Shown here: piece by piece, positions 50,221 through 59,241 of the stretch
Layout of the letters: every line of letters begins with the position of its first letter
Position numbering within the stretch: the first letter of the stretch is position 1
Source: CAVQGM01 sp963712065
GTDB lineage: Bacteria; Actinomycetota; Acidimicrobiia; Acidimicrobiales; Acidimicrobilacustridaceae
Reading direction: 5' to 3'
Assembly: GCA_963712065.1 (NCBI GenBank)
Contig: CAVQGM010000001.1
Span: forward strand, 496,001 to 560,000
DNA length: 64,000 nt
Notes under the pieces: model-generated
The model's database searches: none
Seen by the model: only the letters and a program-made list of their open reading frames with translations
Told to the model about the DNA's origin: nothing
Translations under genes and position numbers: made by a program

Positions 50221-51426
50221 TCAGCGCCAGATCCGCTCCCCCAACCGCAACAGGCCGGCGAGGTCGTAGATGTCGGTGTCGAAGAAGGGGGCACTGGCGA
50301 CGATGTCGGGGGCTCGACCCAGCTCCTTCTGCTGCTCGGCCTCACGGGTGGCGATGACCCGGTAGTTGAGGAAGCTCTCGCCCACCTCGCGCAGGACCCG
50401 CTCGACGTCGTCGGCGCCGTTCGCCTCGCCGACCACGCCGAGACCGGCATCGGCGGCGAGCTCGGCGGCGACGGGGACGGCCTTGCGCACCAGAGCCTCG
50501 GCGGCGGCGGCGGCCTCGTCGTCGAGGAAGTAGGCGGGGAGCACCTTGTTGAGCACGAGCGCACCGAGGTGGAAGTCGCGCTCGTGGAGGGCGTCGATGA
50601 AGAACTCGGCCTCGCGGACCGGTGCCTCCTCCAGGGTGCTCACCACCACGAAGGTGGTGCGACGGTCGGACAGGGTGCGCTCCACGGCCCGGGCCCGTTC
50701 GACGAACCCGTCGTACATGGTCTGGAAGAGGATGAAGAACTGGGCGATGTCCTCGAGGAACTGGGAGCCGAGGATGCGGTCGGCGATGCTGTAGAAGGGC
50801 TTCGAGGCCGCGTTCACGAGCCGGGAGCGGTAGGGCGTGATCAGCCACCGGAGCAGCCGGCTGGAGAAGAAGTCGGCCATCCGCTCGGGCGCCTCGAGGA
50901 AGTCGATGGCGTTCCGCGTGGGAGGCGTGTCGACGATGATCAGGTCGTAGCGGCCCGAGGTGTGGATCTCGTAGAGCCGCTCCATCGCGATGTAGTCGTG
51001 GCTCTGGACGAACTTCCCGGTGATGTTCTGGTAGAGCGGGTTGGCGAGGATCTCGTCTCGGGTCTGTGGGTCGGGCGCGTGGGTGCGCACGAGGTCGTCC
51101 CACGACTCCTTGGTGTCGAGCATGGCCGCCCACAGCTCGCCGCGGGGCTCGACACCGGCGGCGCTGAACAGCTCCACCGGCACCTGGGACTCGATGTTGC
51201 CGAACTGCTCGAGGCCGAGCGCGTTGGCGAGGCGCTTGGCCGGGTCGACGGTGAGGACGAGGACCTTGCCGCCGATCTGGGCGGCGGCCATGGCCCCGAG
51301 CGCGGCGGCCGTCGTCGTCTTCCCCACGCCTCCCGAGCCGCAGGAGATGACGATCTCCTTGACCGAGAGGAGCTGCTCGATCGACCCGGCGGGGCCGTCG
51401 GCCGGTGCGCGCCGCGACCGGGCCAT
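50221..51426 (-). CDS. ArsA/GET3-family ATPase (second of a pair)
   Basis: 401-residue deviant-Walker ATPase. CGSGGVGKTTTAAALG (29-44), the switch VLTVDPAKRLANALG, and the adenine-binding AFFIDAL-type helix are in the family pattern. Downstream VVVSTLEEAPVREAEFFID and ALVLNKVLPAYF resemble actinobacterial ArsA-like pairs adjoining redox regulators. It does not have arsenite cysteines in the usual place, so arsenical export is unlikely. ATG overlaps the partner stop by one base (TGATG). Confidence 0.9.
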   Translation of the reverse strand: MARSRRAPADGPAGSIEQLLSVKEIVISCGSGGVGKTTTAAALGAMAAAQIGGKVLVLTVDPAKRLANALGLEQFGNIESQVPVELFSAAGVEPRGELWAAMLDTKESWDDLVRTHAPDPQTRDEILANPLYQNITGKFVQSHDYIAMERLYEIHTSGRYDLIIVDTPPTRNAIDFLEAPERMADFFSSRLLRWLITPYRSRLVNAASKPFYSIADRILGSQFLEDIAQFFILFQTMYDGFVERARAVERTLSDRRTTFVVVSTLEEAPVREAEFFIDALHERDFHLGALVLNKVLPAYFLDDEAAAAAEALVRKAVPVAAELAADAGLGVVGEANGADDVERVLREVGESFLNYRVIATREAEQQKELGRAPDIVASAPFFDTDIYDLAGLLRLGERIWR

Positions 51427-52391
51427 CAGTAGCCGAGCTCCGCGCCGAGGGCCTCGGCCAAGTTGTTGGTGGCCCGCACGCCGTGGGTGCGGGTGAACAG
51501 ATAGGGCACGTACAGCAGGTCGAGGTCGCGGGGCAGGTTCTCCCGCAACCGGGTGATGTGCCCGGCCCGGGTGCGCCGGAGGGTGACCGCCAGCTCGGCC
51601 GCCTCGAGGACCTCGTCGACGGCGGCGGCCGGCGCACCCGTGGACCGGGCCAGCGCGGCGACGGGCTCGGGGGCCCGCAGACGGTCGAACACCTCCTCCT
51701 CACCTCGGCCGAAGAGCGCGGGCAGGACCTTGTTCACGATGACCGCAGCCAACTCGACGGTGGTCTCCCCCCGGATGCGCGCCACGAGCTCGAGGGTCTC
51801 GGTGACCGGCATCTCCTCGGGCGTGGCGACGACGACCGCCGCCGTCGTGGCCGGGTCGGACAGCAGCTCGACCATCCAGCGCGTCTGCTCCTGCACCCGA
51901 CCGACCTTCACGAGGTCGTTGATCGCCTCCGGTGCGGCGAGCTGGCCGACGACGTGCCCGGTGGCCGGGGCGTCGACGACGACGAGGTCGTAGTGCCGCT
52001 CTCGCACCTCCCAGCACAGCTTCCCGACGGTGAGGATCTCCTTGACGCCGGGGGCGGCGTTGGCGACGAAGTCGAGGCTGCGGGCCAGGGGCCCGATGCG
52101 GGCGAGGAGCGGCACCTTCAGCTGGAGCTTCAGGTACTCCTTGAGTGACTCCTCGGTGTTCATCGCCATCGAGGACAGGCCCGGGCTCAGCTCCTGGGGC
52201 TGGAATCGGTTGGGCGGCGCCTCGAAGACGTCGGCCAGGTTGCCCTTGGCGTCGACCTCGCACACGAGGACGCGCTGGCCCCGGCTGGCGGCGAGCAGGG
52301 CGAGCGCGGCGGCGACGCTCGTCTTGCCGACGCCGCCCTTGCCGGTGACGAACAGCAGTCGGCGGTCGAGCAGGTCGCGGTCGCCGGGCAC
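51426..52391 (-). CDS. ArsA/GET3-family ATPase (first of a pair)
   Basis: 321 residues from GTG 52391. FVTGKGGVGKTSVAAALALL holds the deviant Walker A (GKGGVGKT, 17-24), VCEVDAKGNLADVFE the switch I, and LVVVDAPATGHVVGQLAAPE the Walker B region. The partner gene overlaps it by one base, and DUF3107 lies just upstream, so one operon is likely. Two different ArsA-type subunits may form a heterodimer (inference). Alternative starts exist because no ATG is near. Confidence 0.88.
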   Translation of the reverse strand: MPGDRDLLDRRLLFVTGKGGVGKTSVAAALALLAASRGQRVLVCEVDAKGNLADVFEAPPNRFQPQELSPGLSSMAMNTEESLKEYLKLQLKVPLLARIGPLARSLDFVANAAPGVKEILTVGKLCWEVRERHYDLVVVDAPATGHVVGQLAAPEAINDLVKVGRVQEQTRWMVELLSDPATTAAVVVATPEEMPVTETLELVARIRGETTVELAAVIVNKVLPALFGRGEEEVFDRLRAPEPVAALARSTGAPAAAVDEVLEAAELAVTLRRTRAGHITRLRENLPRDLDLLYVPYLFTRTHGVRATNNLAEALGAELGY

Positions 52392-52417
52392 GGGAAGGTC
52401 GGGAGTCGGGGCGTCGG

Positions 52418-52654
52418 TCAGGTGGCGGCGAAGCCGATGCGCCGCTCGCTGTCGGGCGAGCCGACCTCGATGTAGGCGATGCGGTCGGAGGGGACCGCGA
52501 ACTGCCGGCCGTGACGGTCGGTGAGCCAGAGCACGCCGTCGTCGTCGCTCAGCGCGGCGTCGATGGCCGCGCGGACCTGGTCGACGTCGATGTCGGGGCC
52601 CATCTCGATGTCGATCTCCTTGACGGTGTGCAAGACACCGATGCGAACGTCCAC
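52418..52654 (-). CDS. DUF3107 family protein
   Basis: 78 residues starting (V/M)DVRIGVLHTVKEIDIEM and including GVLWLTDRHGRQFAVPSDRIAYIE, the DUF3107 pattern of small actinobacterial proteins of unknown function. A perfect AGGAGG precedes the GTG at 52654. It is first of a three-gene run with the ArsA pair. A possible promoter lies at 52728-52758. Confidence 0.88.
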   Translation of the reverse strand: MDVRIGVLHTVKEIDIEMGPDIDVDQVRAAIDAALSDDDGVLWLTDRHGRQFAVPSDRIAYIEVGSPDSERRIGFAAT

Positions 52655-52727
52655 GTGTCCTCCTCGCGCTCCCCGCTCCCGGCCGCTCGGGCGGGAGGCG
52701 GGCACCCCGCATCGCGGAGCCCGGCTC

Positions 52728-52758
52728 ATGGTAGGGGCCGGCCGCCCCCACCCGACAA
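52728..52758 (-). promoter_or_regulatory. Possible promoter of the DUF3107-ArsA operon
   Basis: TTGTCG (52758-52753) and TACCAT (52733-52728) on the minus strand, with a long 19-base spacer. It lies 74 bases before the DUF3107 start. Weak, by-eye match only. Confidence 0.3.
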
Positions 52759-52782
52759 CCGTCCGATGGGCCCCGACGATCG

Positions 52783-53925
52783 TCAGATCAGCTTGAGCTC
52801 CGGGTGGAAGCGCCGGGTGGGCGCCAGCTCGACGGCGATGCGCTCGGCGACGGCCCTGATGGCAAGCGAGGCCTCGCCGTCGGGCTCGACCGCCACGATG
52901 GGCCGCCCACGGTCGGCGCCGTCGCGCAACAACGGCACGAGGGGGACCTGCCCGAGCAGAGGCACCTCGAGGCGGTCGGCCAGGGCCTGACCGCCGCCGG
53001 CACCGAACAGCTCGTAGCGCTTGCCGTCGTCGCCGGTGAACCACGACATGTTCTCGATGACGCCCTTGACCTCGAGCTGCACCTTCTCGGCCATGAAGCC
53101 GACGCGCTGGGCCACCCGCTGGGCGGCCGGCTGGGGCGTGGTGACGACGTACACCTCGGCCCGGGGCAGGAACTGGGCCAGTGAGATGGCGATGTCGCCG
53201 GTGCCGGGCGGCAGGTCGACGAGGAGGAAGTCCGGCTCGTCCCAGTACACGTCGGTGAGGAACTGCTCGAGCGCCTTGTGGAGCATGGGGCCGCGCCAGA
53301 TGACGGGCTGGTCCTCCTCGACGAAGAAGCCCATCGAGATGCAGCGGACGCCGTAGGCCTCCGGCGGCACCAGCATCTGGTCGATGACCACCGGAGGACG
53401 GTCGACCCCGAGCATGCGGGGGATGGAGAAGCCCCAGACGTCGGCGTCGACCACGGCGACCGAGTGGCCCTGCTGGGCGAGGGCGACGGCCAGGTTGGTG
53501 GTGACCGACGACTTGCCGACGCCGCCCTTGCCGGAGGCGACGAGCAGCACCCTGGTGGAGCTCGCCGGGTCGGCGAAGGGGATGGCCCGGCCCTCGGCGT
53601 GGCCGTGGGCCAGCTGGCTGCCGGCGGTGGCGGCGGGGTCGCCGTGCAGGCGCTGGCGCAGCCGGGCCCGCTCGTCGTCGGTCATCACGGTGAAGTCGAG
53701 GGCGACGCGATCGACGCCGTCGAGGGCCTCGACCGCCCCCGTGACCCGCGACTGGATCTCGTTGCGCAGTGGGCAGCCGGCCACGGTGAGGGCCACCTGG
53801 ACGGCGACGTCACCGCCGTCGATGCGCACGCTGCGGACCATCTCGAGGTCGACGATGCTGCGGTGCAGCTCGGGGTCCTCGACGGGCCGGAGGGCTTCGA
53901 TGACGTCGGCTTCGGCGACCGGCAT
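52783..53925 (-). CDS. mrp: Mrp/ApbC family P-loop ATPase (Fe-S cluster carrier)
   Basis: 380 residues. An N-terminal MIP18/DUF59 domain (VEDPELHRSIVDLEMVRSV, with Cys51 in TVAGCPLRNEI) is followed by the Mrp ATPase with SGKGGVGKSS (131-140), VVDADVWGFSIPRMLG and VDLPPGTGDIAISLAQ. The ENMSWFTGDDGKRYELFG segment lacks the CxxC that normally bridges the cluster between two subunits. ATG 53925 follows GAGGAG. It is divergent from a SufR-like regulator, fitting an Fe-S biogenesis role. Confidence 0.93.
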   Translation of the reverse strand: MPVAEADVIEALRPVEDPELHRSIVDLEMVRSVRIDGGDVAVQVALTVAGCPLRNEIQSRVTGAVEALDGVDRVALDFTVMTDDERARLRQRLHGDPAATAGSQLAHGHAEGRAIPFADPASSTRVLLVASGKGGVGKSSVTTNLAVALAQQGHSVAVVDADVWGFSIPRMLGVDRPPVVIDQMLVPPEAYGVRCISMGFFVEEDQPVIWRGPMLHKALEQFLTDVYWDEPDFLLVDLPPGTGDIAISLAQFLPRAEVYVVTTPQPAAQRVAQRVGFMAEKVQLEVKGVIENMSWFTGDDGKRYELFGAGGGQALADRLEVPLLGQVPLVPLLRDGADRGRPIVAVEPDGEASLAIRAVAERIAVELAPTRRFHPELKLI

Positions 53926-53949
53926 GGGCTCGCGGGCTCCTCGTGGTGT

Positions 53950-53980
53950 GGGAATTTCCCCTATCGGCGTAGGTAGAATA
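53950..53980. promoter_or_regulatory. Divergent promoter region of mrp and the SufR-like gene
   Basis: TAGAAT (53974-53979, plus) lies 6 bases before the regulator GTG. TATTCT (53980-53975, minus) points at mrp, and the two share five bases. Palindromes GGGAA-T-TTCCC (53950-53960) and CCTA-N6-TAGG (53960-53973) lie beside them at the -35/spacer position and could be operator sites for the regulator (inference). Confidence 0.5.
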
Positions 53981-53985
53981 CCGGC

Positions 53986-54702
53986 GTGACCGCCGCACCC
54001 CTCTCGCCCACCGACTTCTCGTCGGCGGTCACCGCCATCACGTCGGCGTTCGGCGATCCCACCCGCCGCGAGATCTACCTGTTCGCCCGGGAGCATCCCG
54101 AGGGCGTCACCGCCACCGAGGTCGCCGCCCGCTTCGACCTCCACCCGAACGTGGCCCGGCACCACCTCGACAAGCTCGCCGGCGGCGGGTACGTCGGGGT
54201 CACGACCGCCCGACCCGGCGGTGGCGGGGCCGGTCGGCCCTCCAAGCGCTACCTGGCCACCGCCGATCGGCCCATCGAGATCCCGGTGCGCCACGACGAC
54301 CTGCTCGTGAGCCTGCTCGGACGGGCGCTCGCCCTGCTCCCCGCCGACCAGGCCGAGGCCATGGCCGAGGAGGTCGGCCGCGAGCACGGGCGCCTGTTGG
54401 CCCGCACGGTGAGCGAGGGCCAGGACCAGCAGAAGTCCTTCCGGGCCGCGCTGGCGTCGGTGGCCGACGCCCTCACCGCCCACGGCTTCGCCGCCCACGC
54501 CGAGAAGCGCAACGACGAGCTGCGCATCGTGTCCGAGCACTGCCCCTTCGGCGACGCCGTCCGCGAGAACCCGGTGATCTGCGCCGTCGACCGCGGGCTC
54601 GTGAAGGGGATGCTGAGCGAGCTGTACGGCGAGGCCAACGCCGAACTCGAGGCCACCCGAGCCGGCGGCGACGCGGTCTGCGTCACCGCCGTCGAGGCCT
54701 GA
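53986..54702 (+). CDS. Winged-helix transcriptional regulator, SufR-like
   Basis: 238 residues. ITSAFGDPTRREIYLFARE and TATEVAARFDLHPNVARHHLDKLAGGGYV form an ArsR/DeoR-type winged helix. The C-terminal domain has HCPFGDAVRENPVIC, a C-x12-C spacing like the first half of the SufR cluster motif, and one later Cys (AVCVTAVEA). SufR proteins sense Fe-S status and repress suf or isc genes. With mrp divergent and a cysteine desulfurase 22 bases downstream, that role is likely. GTG at 53986 appears leaderless. Confidence 0.88.
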   Translation: MTAAPLSPTDFSSAVTAITSAFGDPTRREIYLFAREHPEGVTATEVAARFDLHPNVARHHLDKLAGGGYVGVTTARPGGGGAGRPSKRYLATADRPIEIPVRHDDLLVSLLGRALALLPADQAEAMAEEVGREHGRLLARTVSEGQDQQKSFRAALASVADALTAHGFAAHAEKRNDELRIVSEHCPFGDAVRENPVICAVDRGLVKGMLSELYGEANAELEATRAGGDAVCVTAVEA

Positions 54703-54724
54703 GCGGCCCGCCTCGGCGAGGTCC

Positions 54725-55828
54725 ATGGCCCGGCACTACCTCGACCACGCGTCGACCTCACCCACCCGGCCGGCGGCCGTCGCCGCGGTGGCCGAGTGGC
54801 TGGCCACCCCCCACGGCGACCCGAGTCGCATCCACGAGGAGGGCATGGCGGCGCGCGTGGCCGTCGAGGAGGCGCGCGAGCGCGTGGCCGCGTGGGTCGG
54901 GGCGCGCAGTCGCGAGGTCGTGTTCACCAGCGGGGCCACCGAGGCCATCGTCGCCGCCTGTTGGGGCGCCGCCGAGCGGGGCGGCCACATGGTCGTGCCC
55001 GCGGTCGAGCACTCGGCGGTGCGGGCCGCCGCCGAGCGCCACGGCGAGGTGACCGCCGTCGGGGTCGACCACCTCGGGCGCGTCGACCCCGATGCCGTCG
55101 CCGACGCCATCGGTCCCGACACCGCGCTGGTGCACGTGCAGTGGGCCAACCACGAGGTCGGCACGATCCAGCCGGTGGCCGACGTGGTGGCCGTGGCCCG
55201 CGACCGTGGCGTGCTGGTGCACGTCGACGCCGCCCAGGCCATCGGCCACGTCCCCGCCGACCTCCGGGCCCTCGGCGCCGACCTCGTCTCGGTGAGCGGG
55301 CACAAGTTCGGTGCACCACCCGGCACCGGCGCCCTCGTCGTGCGGCGGGGGCTGCGGCTCCGCCCCCTGCTCGTGGGCGGTGACCAGGAGCGGGCCCGGC
55401 GCGCCGGGTTCGAGAACGTGCCCGCCCTCGTCGGGCTCGGGGTCACCGCCGCCACCGTCGACGTGGCCGCCGAGGAGGAGGCCGCCCGCCGGCTCACCGG
55501 TCGCATCCTCGACCAGGTCGCGGACCTCGACGGCGTGCACGTCTACGGCGACCCGGTCGCGCGCGCCCCCCACGTCGTGTGCCTCGGCATCGACGGCATC
55601 GAGCCCCAGGCGGTGCTGCTCGGGCTCGACCGGGCCGGCATCGCCGCCCACTCCGGCAGCGCCTGCTCGTCCGAAGCGCTCGAGCCGTCGCCGGTGCTCG
55701 AGGCGATGGGCGTCGACGCCCATCGCTCGCTCCGGCTGTCGGTCGGCTGGTCGAGCACCGACGCCGACGTCGACGCCCTGCTCGACGCCCTGCCCGAGGT
55801 GCTCGCCGGGCTCCGGGCGCTGCGCTGA
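54725..55828 (+). CDS. Cysteine desulfurase (NifS/IscS class)
   Basis: 367-residue PLP enzyme that takes sulfur from cysteine for Fe-S clusters or tRNA thiolation. YLDHASTSPTRPAA, VVPAVEHSAVRAAAERH (His96), VHVDAAQAIGH, the cofactor Lys194 in SVSGHKFGAPPG, and the persulfide Cys314 in HSGSACSSEALEPS are all present. The short SACSS loop is class I (IscS/NifS). No IscU scaffold follows. It may pair with the SufR-like regulator upstream or serve MnmA (tRNA 2-thiouridine). Confidence 0.93.
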   Translation: MARHYLDHASTSPTRPAAVAAVAEWLATPHGDPSRIHEEGMAARVAVEEARERVAAWVGARSREVVFTSGATEAIVAACWGAAERGGHMVVPAVEHSAVRAAAERHGEVTAVGVDHLGRVDPDAVADAIGPDTALVHVQWANHEVGTIQPVADVVAVARDRGVLVHVDAAQAIGHVPADLRALGADLVSVSGHKFGAPPGTGALVVRRGLRLRPLLVGGDQERARRAGFENVPALVGLGVTAATVDVAAEEEAARRLTGRILDQVADLDGVHVYGDPVARAPHVVCLGIDGIEPQAVLLGLDRAGIAAHSGSACSSEALEPSPVLEAMGVDAHRSLRLSVGWSSTDADVDALLDALPEVLAGLRALR

Positions 55829-55832
55829 CCGG

Positions 55833-57139
55833 TCAACCGTCGGGTGGGGCGTCGAGGTGGTGGGCCACCGCGAACTCGTCCCACGCCGACCACCCCACGT
55901 CGTCACGCTCCCAGCGCGCCCGCCCGTCGTCGCGCCGGGTGAGGGGCAGGTCGGTCCGGGTGACGTCGATGCCGGCGGCCGTGGACGGGCCGAGCGCGTC
56001 GGCGATCCGCTCGGCCACCACGTCGCCGAGCACCATGGACTGCCCGAGGTACGAGGGCCACAGCGCGTACAACCCTTCGAGCCCGAGCGTCTCGAGGCGC
56101 GAGGGCAACGGCCGCGCCGCCCGCCCCGTGCCCTCGGTGACGACGGCCGGGTGGATGGCGTCGCGCGTGCCGTAGGTGGCCCACGCCAACCGGTCGATCT
56201 CGCCGACGAGGGACGGGGCGGCGGCCAGCAGCGCGCCGACCACCTCGGCGACGTGGCGCGGCGACGGACGGGGATCGAAGCGGAGGTCGACCGGTCCGAG
56301 GGTCGTGCGATCGTGGTCGGGGCGGGTGACGTGCCACACGACGTCGTCGCCGTCCGGGTGGGAGACGACGGTCAGCTCGCCGAAGCGGCCGCGCAGGCGC
56401 GGCAGGGTGCCGCCACGCACGACGACGACGGTGGTGTGGCGCACGGCCTGGCTCTCGCGGGCCTGCTCCTGGGCGGCACGGCGCCGCTCGCGATCCACGA
56501 GTCGCTTGGCGATGGTCGACAGCAGCGAGGCGTTGCCGGCGCCGGCGGCGACCACGACGGCGCGCGCGGCGACGGCCAGGAGGCGGTCCCCGACCTGCAC
56601 CTCCACGCGGTCGACGGCGATATCGCCCACCAGGCCCACGTCGGCGACGCGCCCCCCAGGCAGACGGCCTCGAGGCCGCTGCGCAGCTCGGCGAGCAGGT
56701 GCCCGGGGTGGACGACCACGTCGAGCTCGGCGAGGTACGCATCGCCGTCGGCGACCGACCCGCCCTCGAGGATCGGCGGCAACGCCGTGGCGCAGTGGGC
56801 GAGGGTGGCGTCGTCCCACACGTGGGGACGGCCGGCCCGCTCATCGGGGCCCACGACGTAGACCGGGGGCTCGGTGTCGTCCAACAGCCCGTTGGCCTCG
56901 GCCCAGAGCTTCCAGTAGCCCGCGGCTCGTCGGGCCGGCTGGATGCGGGCGGCGTCGTCGCCGTCGTAGCCCGCCGAGATCAATCCACTTCCCGCCGCGG
57001 TCGCCGGCGGCAGGGTCGGATCGGACAGGACGCAGACGCGGTACTCGTCGGCGAGGCCGCGAGCGAGGTACAACCCCTGCGCGCCCGCGCCGATGATGGC
57101 CACGTCCACCTCGACCTCTTCGCCGCCGCCGCCGGCCAT
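55833..57139 (-). pseudogene. FAD-dependent oxidoreductase, reading frame broken once
   Basis: The first frame starts MAGGGGEEVEVDVAIIGAGA with the Rossmann GAGAQG (17-22). From about 56655 downward the next frame continues RVADVGLVGDIAVDRVEV, LAVAARAVVVAAGAGNASLL and a C-terminal domain ending WDEFAVAHHLDAPPDG. One G is missing from the six-base run at 56652-56657 (CTG GGG GG- CGC), which restores ~435 residues. DAO-like; substrate unknown. A TAACCT hexamer (57151-57146) lies 6 bases before ATG, again a leaderless layout. Confidence 0.82.
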
Positions 57140-57247
57140 GCGCGGAGGTTAGCGGTCCCCTCCCCCGAGATCGGGGTGCCCCGCTCGGCCGCGCCGAGCC
57201 GGACGCGGGCGCCGGGGGTGGGAGGTGACGCCCGCTATCGTGCCGCC

Positions 57248-57706
57248 GTGACCGTCTACCTGGTCCGACACGCGCACGCCGGGTCACGTTCCGCATGGAA
57301 GGGCGACCACGACCGGCGACCCCTGAGCGCGAAGGGCCGGGGTCAGGCCGAGGCCATCGCCGGCCGGCTCGAGGGCGAGCCCGTGGCCCGCATCCTGTCG
57401 AGCCCCGCACGGCGCTGCGTCGAGACCGCCGAGCCGCTGGCCGAGGCGCTCGGCGTGGAGGTCGAGCAACTCGACGAGCTCCACGAGGGTGGCGACCCCG
57501 ACGAGGTGATCGACCTGTTGTTCGGGCCCGTCGGGGACGACACCGTGGTCGTGAGCCACGGCGACATCATCCCGAAGGTCATCCGGCGGCTGGCCGCCGC
57601 GGGCATGCGGACCAAGGACGCCAACATCAGCCAGAAGGGCTCGGTGTGGGCCCTCGAGATCGTCGACGGCCGTTGCGTGCGGGGGAGGTACCACCCACCG
57701 GGGTGA
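57248..57706 (+). CDS. Histidine phosphatase, SixA-like
   Basis: 152 residues of the short SixA type. The catalytic motif is VYLVRHAHAG (Arg7-His8), the substrate arginine pair is in LSSPARRCVETAE, and the second His is in VVVSHGDI. SixA-type enzymes remove phosphate from histidine in signalling proteins or act on small molecules. The target is unknown. A TATCGT (57236-57241) lies 6 bases before GTG without a ribosome-binding site. Confidence 0.9.
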   Translation: MTVYLVRHAHAGSRSAWKGDHDRRPLSAKGRGQAEAIAGRLEGEPVARILSSPARRCVETAEPLAEALGVEVEQLDELHEGGDPDEVIDLLFGPVGDDTVVVSHGDIIPKVIRRLAAAGMRTKDANISQKGSVWALEIVDGRCVRGRYHPPG

Positions 57707-57724
57707 GCACGCCGTCGGCGCCGC

Positions 57725-58699
57725 CTACCCGGTGGGCGCGGTCGTGCCCGCGGCGGCTTCGAGCCGGGTGCGCAGCCCGTCGACCATCGACTGCATGAAC
57801 GGCGGCACCGCCGTCGGGTCGACGGCCCGGACGTCGGCGAGGGCGAGGTCGGTCTGGCCGAGGTCCTCGTGGAGCAGCGCCCGGAACACGCGGGCGTCGG
57901 CGTAGGTGGGGTCGGTGTCGACGGCCCGGGTGAGCCACTCGAGCGCCGATGCGTCGAGGTCGGCGGCCGCCGCCGTGCCGGCCGCCTGCAGCGCCAGGTT
58001 GTGCAGGAGCCAGCCGCGGTAGGTCATGGCCTCGACGTTGGCCGGCTGCAGCTCGAGCGCCTGGTCGTAGGCGTCGATGGCCCCCCGGTAGGCCTCGACG
58101 GCGGCCTGGCCGTCGCCCTCCTGCAGGGCGGTCTGGGCCTGACCGGTGAGCTGTTGGGCCCGCAGGATGAGGTCGCGGCTGCTCTCGTCGATGCCCCCGG
58201 TGGCCACGTCGCCCGGGGCCCGGCTGCCCGACGACCGGGCGACGAGCACGCCGGCGACGATGCCGAGCAGGGCGACGACGGCCACCGTGGCGGCGACGCG
58301 ACCCCACGAGCGCGGGGGCCTCGCCGCCGACCGGCCCGCCCGCCGGCCGTCGATGGCGCGGATCACCGCGGCCGCCCGGGCCGTGTAGTCGTCCTTCAGC
58401 GCCGCGTAGTCGTCGTCGTCGACGTCGCCGGCGTCGTGCTCGCGCTCGAGGTCCTCGAGCGAGCGCAGCAGGAAGGCCCGCTGCTCCTCGAGGGCGGCGA
58501 GGGTGTCGGGATCGAGCTGGCGTCGGCGGCGGGCATCGTCGGCCGAGGCGGCACGGTCGTCGGGGGACGATGGCCGCGGGGTGGCGCGGGCCGGCGTCCC
58601 CGCGTCGGCCTCGGTCGGGGCCGACGTCGGTGGCGCGGCGATCGAACCCTGGCGGGCCGCCCGTCGGGCTCGGGTGCCGCCACCGGTCGACGAGGTCAT
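57725..58699 (-). CDS. CcmI-like TPR protein of cytochrome c maturation
   Basis: 324 residues. A cytoplasmic N-terminus with QLDPDTLAALEEQRAFLLRS and LEDLEREHDAGDVDDDDYAAL (the CcmH-C/CcmI N-terminal coiled part) is followed by one transmembrane helix (VAATVAVVALLGIVAGVLVA) and a periplasmic region with TPR-like repeats (AYRGAIDAYDQALELQPANV, ALEWLTRAVDTDPTYADARV). In System I this protein presents apocytochrome c to CcmH/F. ATG overlaps the ccmH end by 4 bases, the last of the ccm run. Confidence 0.8.
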   Translation of the reverse strand: MTSSTGGGTRARRAARQGSIAAPPTSAPTEADAGTPARATPRPSSPDDRAASADDARRRRQLDPDTLAALEEQRAFLLRSLEDLEREHDAGDVDDDDYAALKDDYTARAAAVIRAIDGRRAGRSAARPPRSWGRVAATVAVVALLGIVAGVLVARSSGSRAPGDVATGGIDESSRDLILRAQQLTGQAQTALQEGDGQAAVEAYRGAIDAYDQALELQPANVEAMTYRGWLLHNLALQAAGTAAAADLDASALEWLTRAVDTDPTYADARVFRALLHEDLGQTDLALADVRAVDPTAVPPFMQSMVDGLRTRLEAAAGTTAPTG

Positions 58700-59241
58700 G
58701 GCGAGCCCCCCGCGGCGCCGTCGTCGTCCTCGTCGAACCGGCGAAGGGCGTCGGCCACGAGGGCGCGGTCGGCGGCGGAGGCGTGGACGTCGGGACGGCG
58801 TCGCCAGCGGCGGAACACCAGCACCAGGCCGGTGACGGCACCGACGGCGAACAGCACGGGCAGCACCCAGATGAGGGCGGTCGGGCCGCTGGCGCTCGGG
58901 GTCAGGAGGATGGCCTCGCCGTAGCGACTGACGTAGAAGGCGCGGATCTCCTCGTCGGTCTGGCCCGCGGACACCCGCTCGGCGATGTCGCGGCGGATGG
59001 CCTTCGACACCTCGGCGTTGGAGTCGGCGACCGACTCGCCCTGACAGGTCGGGCACTTGATCGTGCGGGACACGTCGGTGACGCGGTCCTGGGCGGTGCG
59101 GTCGGCGACGGTGCCGACCGATCCGATGGCCAGGGCCGTGACCAGCACCGCGAGGAGCACACCCCAGAGGAGCTTCTCCCGGGCGGCCCGGTCGCGGCTC
59201 GGGGAGGCGTCGGGCCCGATCGGCTCGGCGGTCGCGGTCAC
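58696..59241 (-). CDS. ccmH: Cytochrome c maturation protein CcmH
   Basis: 181 residues. A cytoplasmic N-terminus and one helix precede the CcmH motif IKCPTCQGESVADSNA (Cys63, Cys66), which handles apocytochrome disulfides. A second transmembrane helix (TALIWVLPVLFAVGAVTGLV) and a cytoplasmic tail follow. GTG is fused to the ccmG stop by GTGA. Confidence 0.93.
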   Translation of the reverse strand: MTATAEPIGPDASPSRDRAAREKLLWGVLLAVLVTALAIGSVGTVADRTAQDRVTDVSRTIKCPTCQGESVADSNAEVSKAIRRDIAERVSAGQTDEEIRAFYVSRYGEAILLTPSASGPTALIWVLPVLFAVGAVTGLVLVFRRWRRRPDVHASAADRALVADALRRFDEDDDGAAGGSP

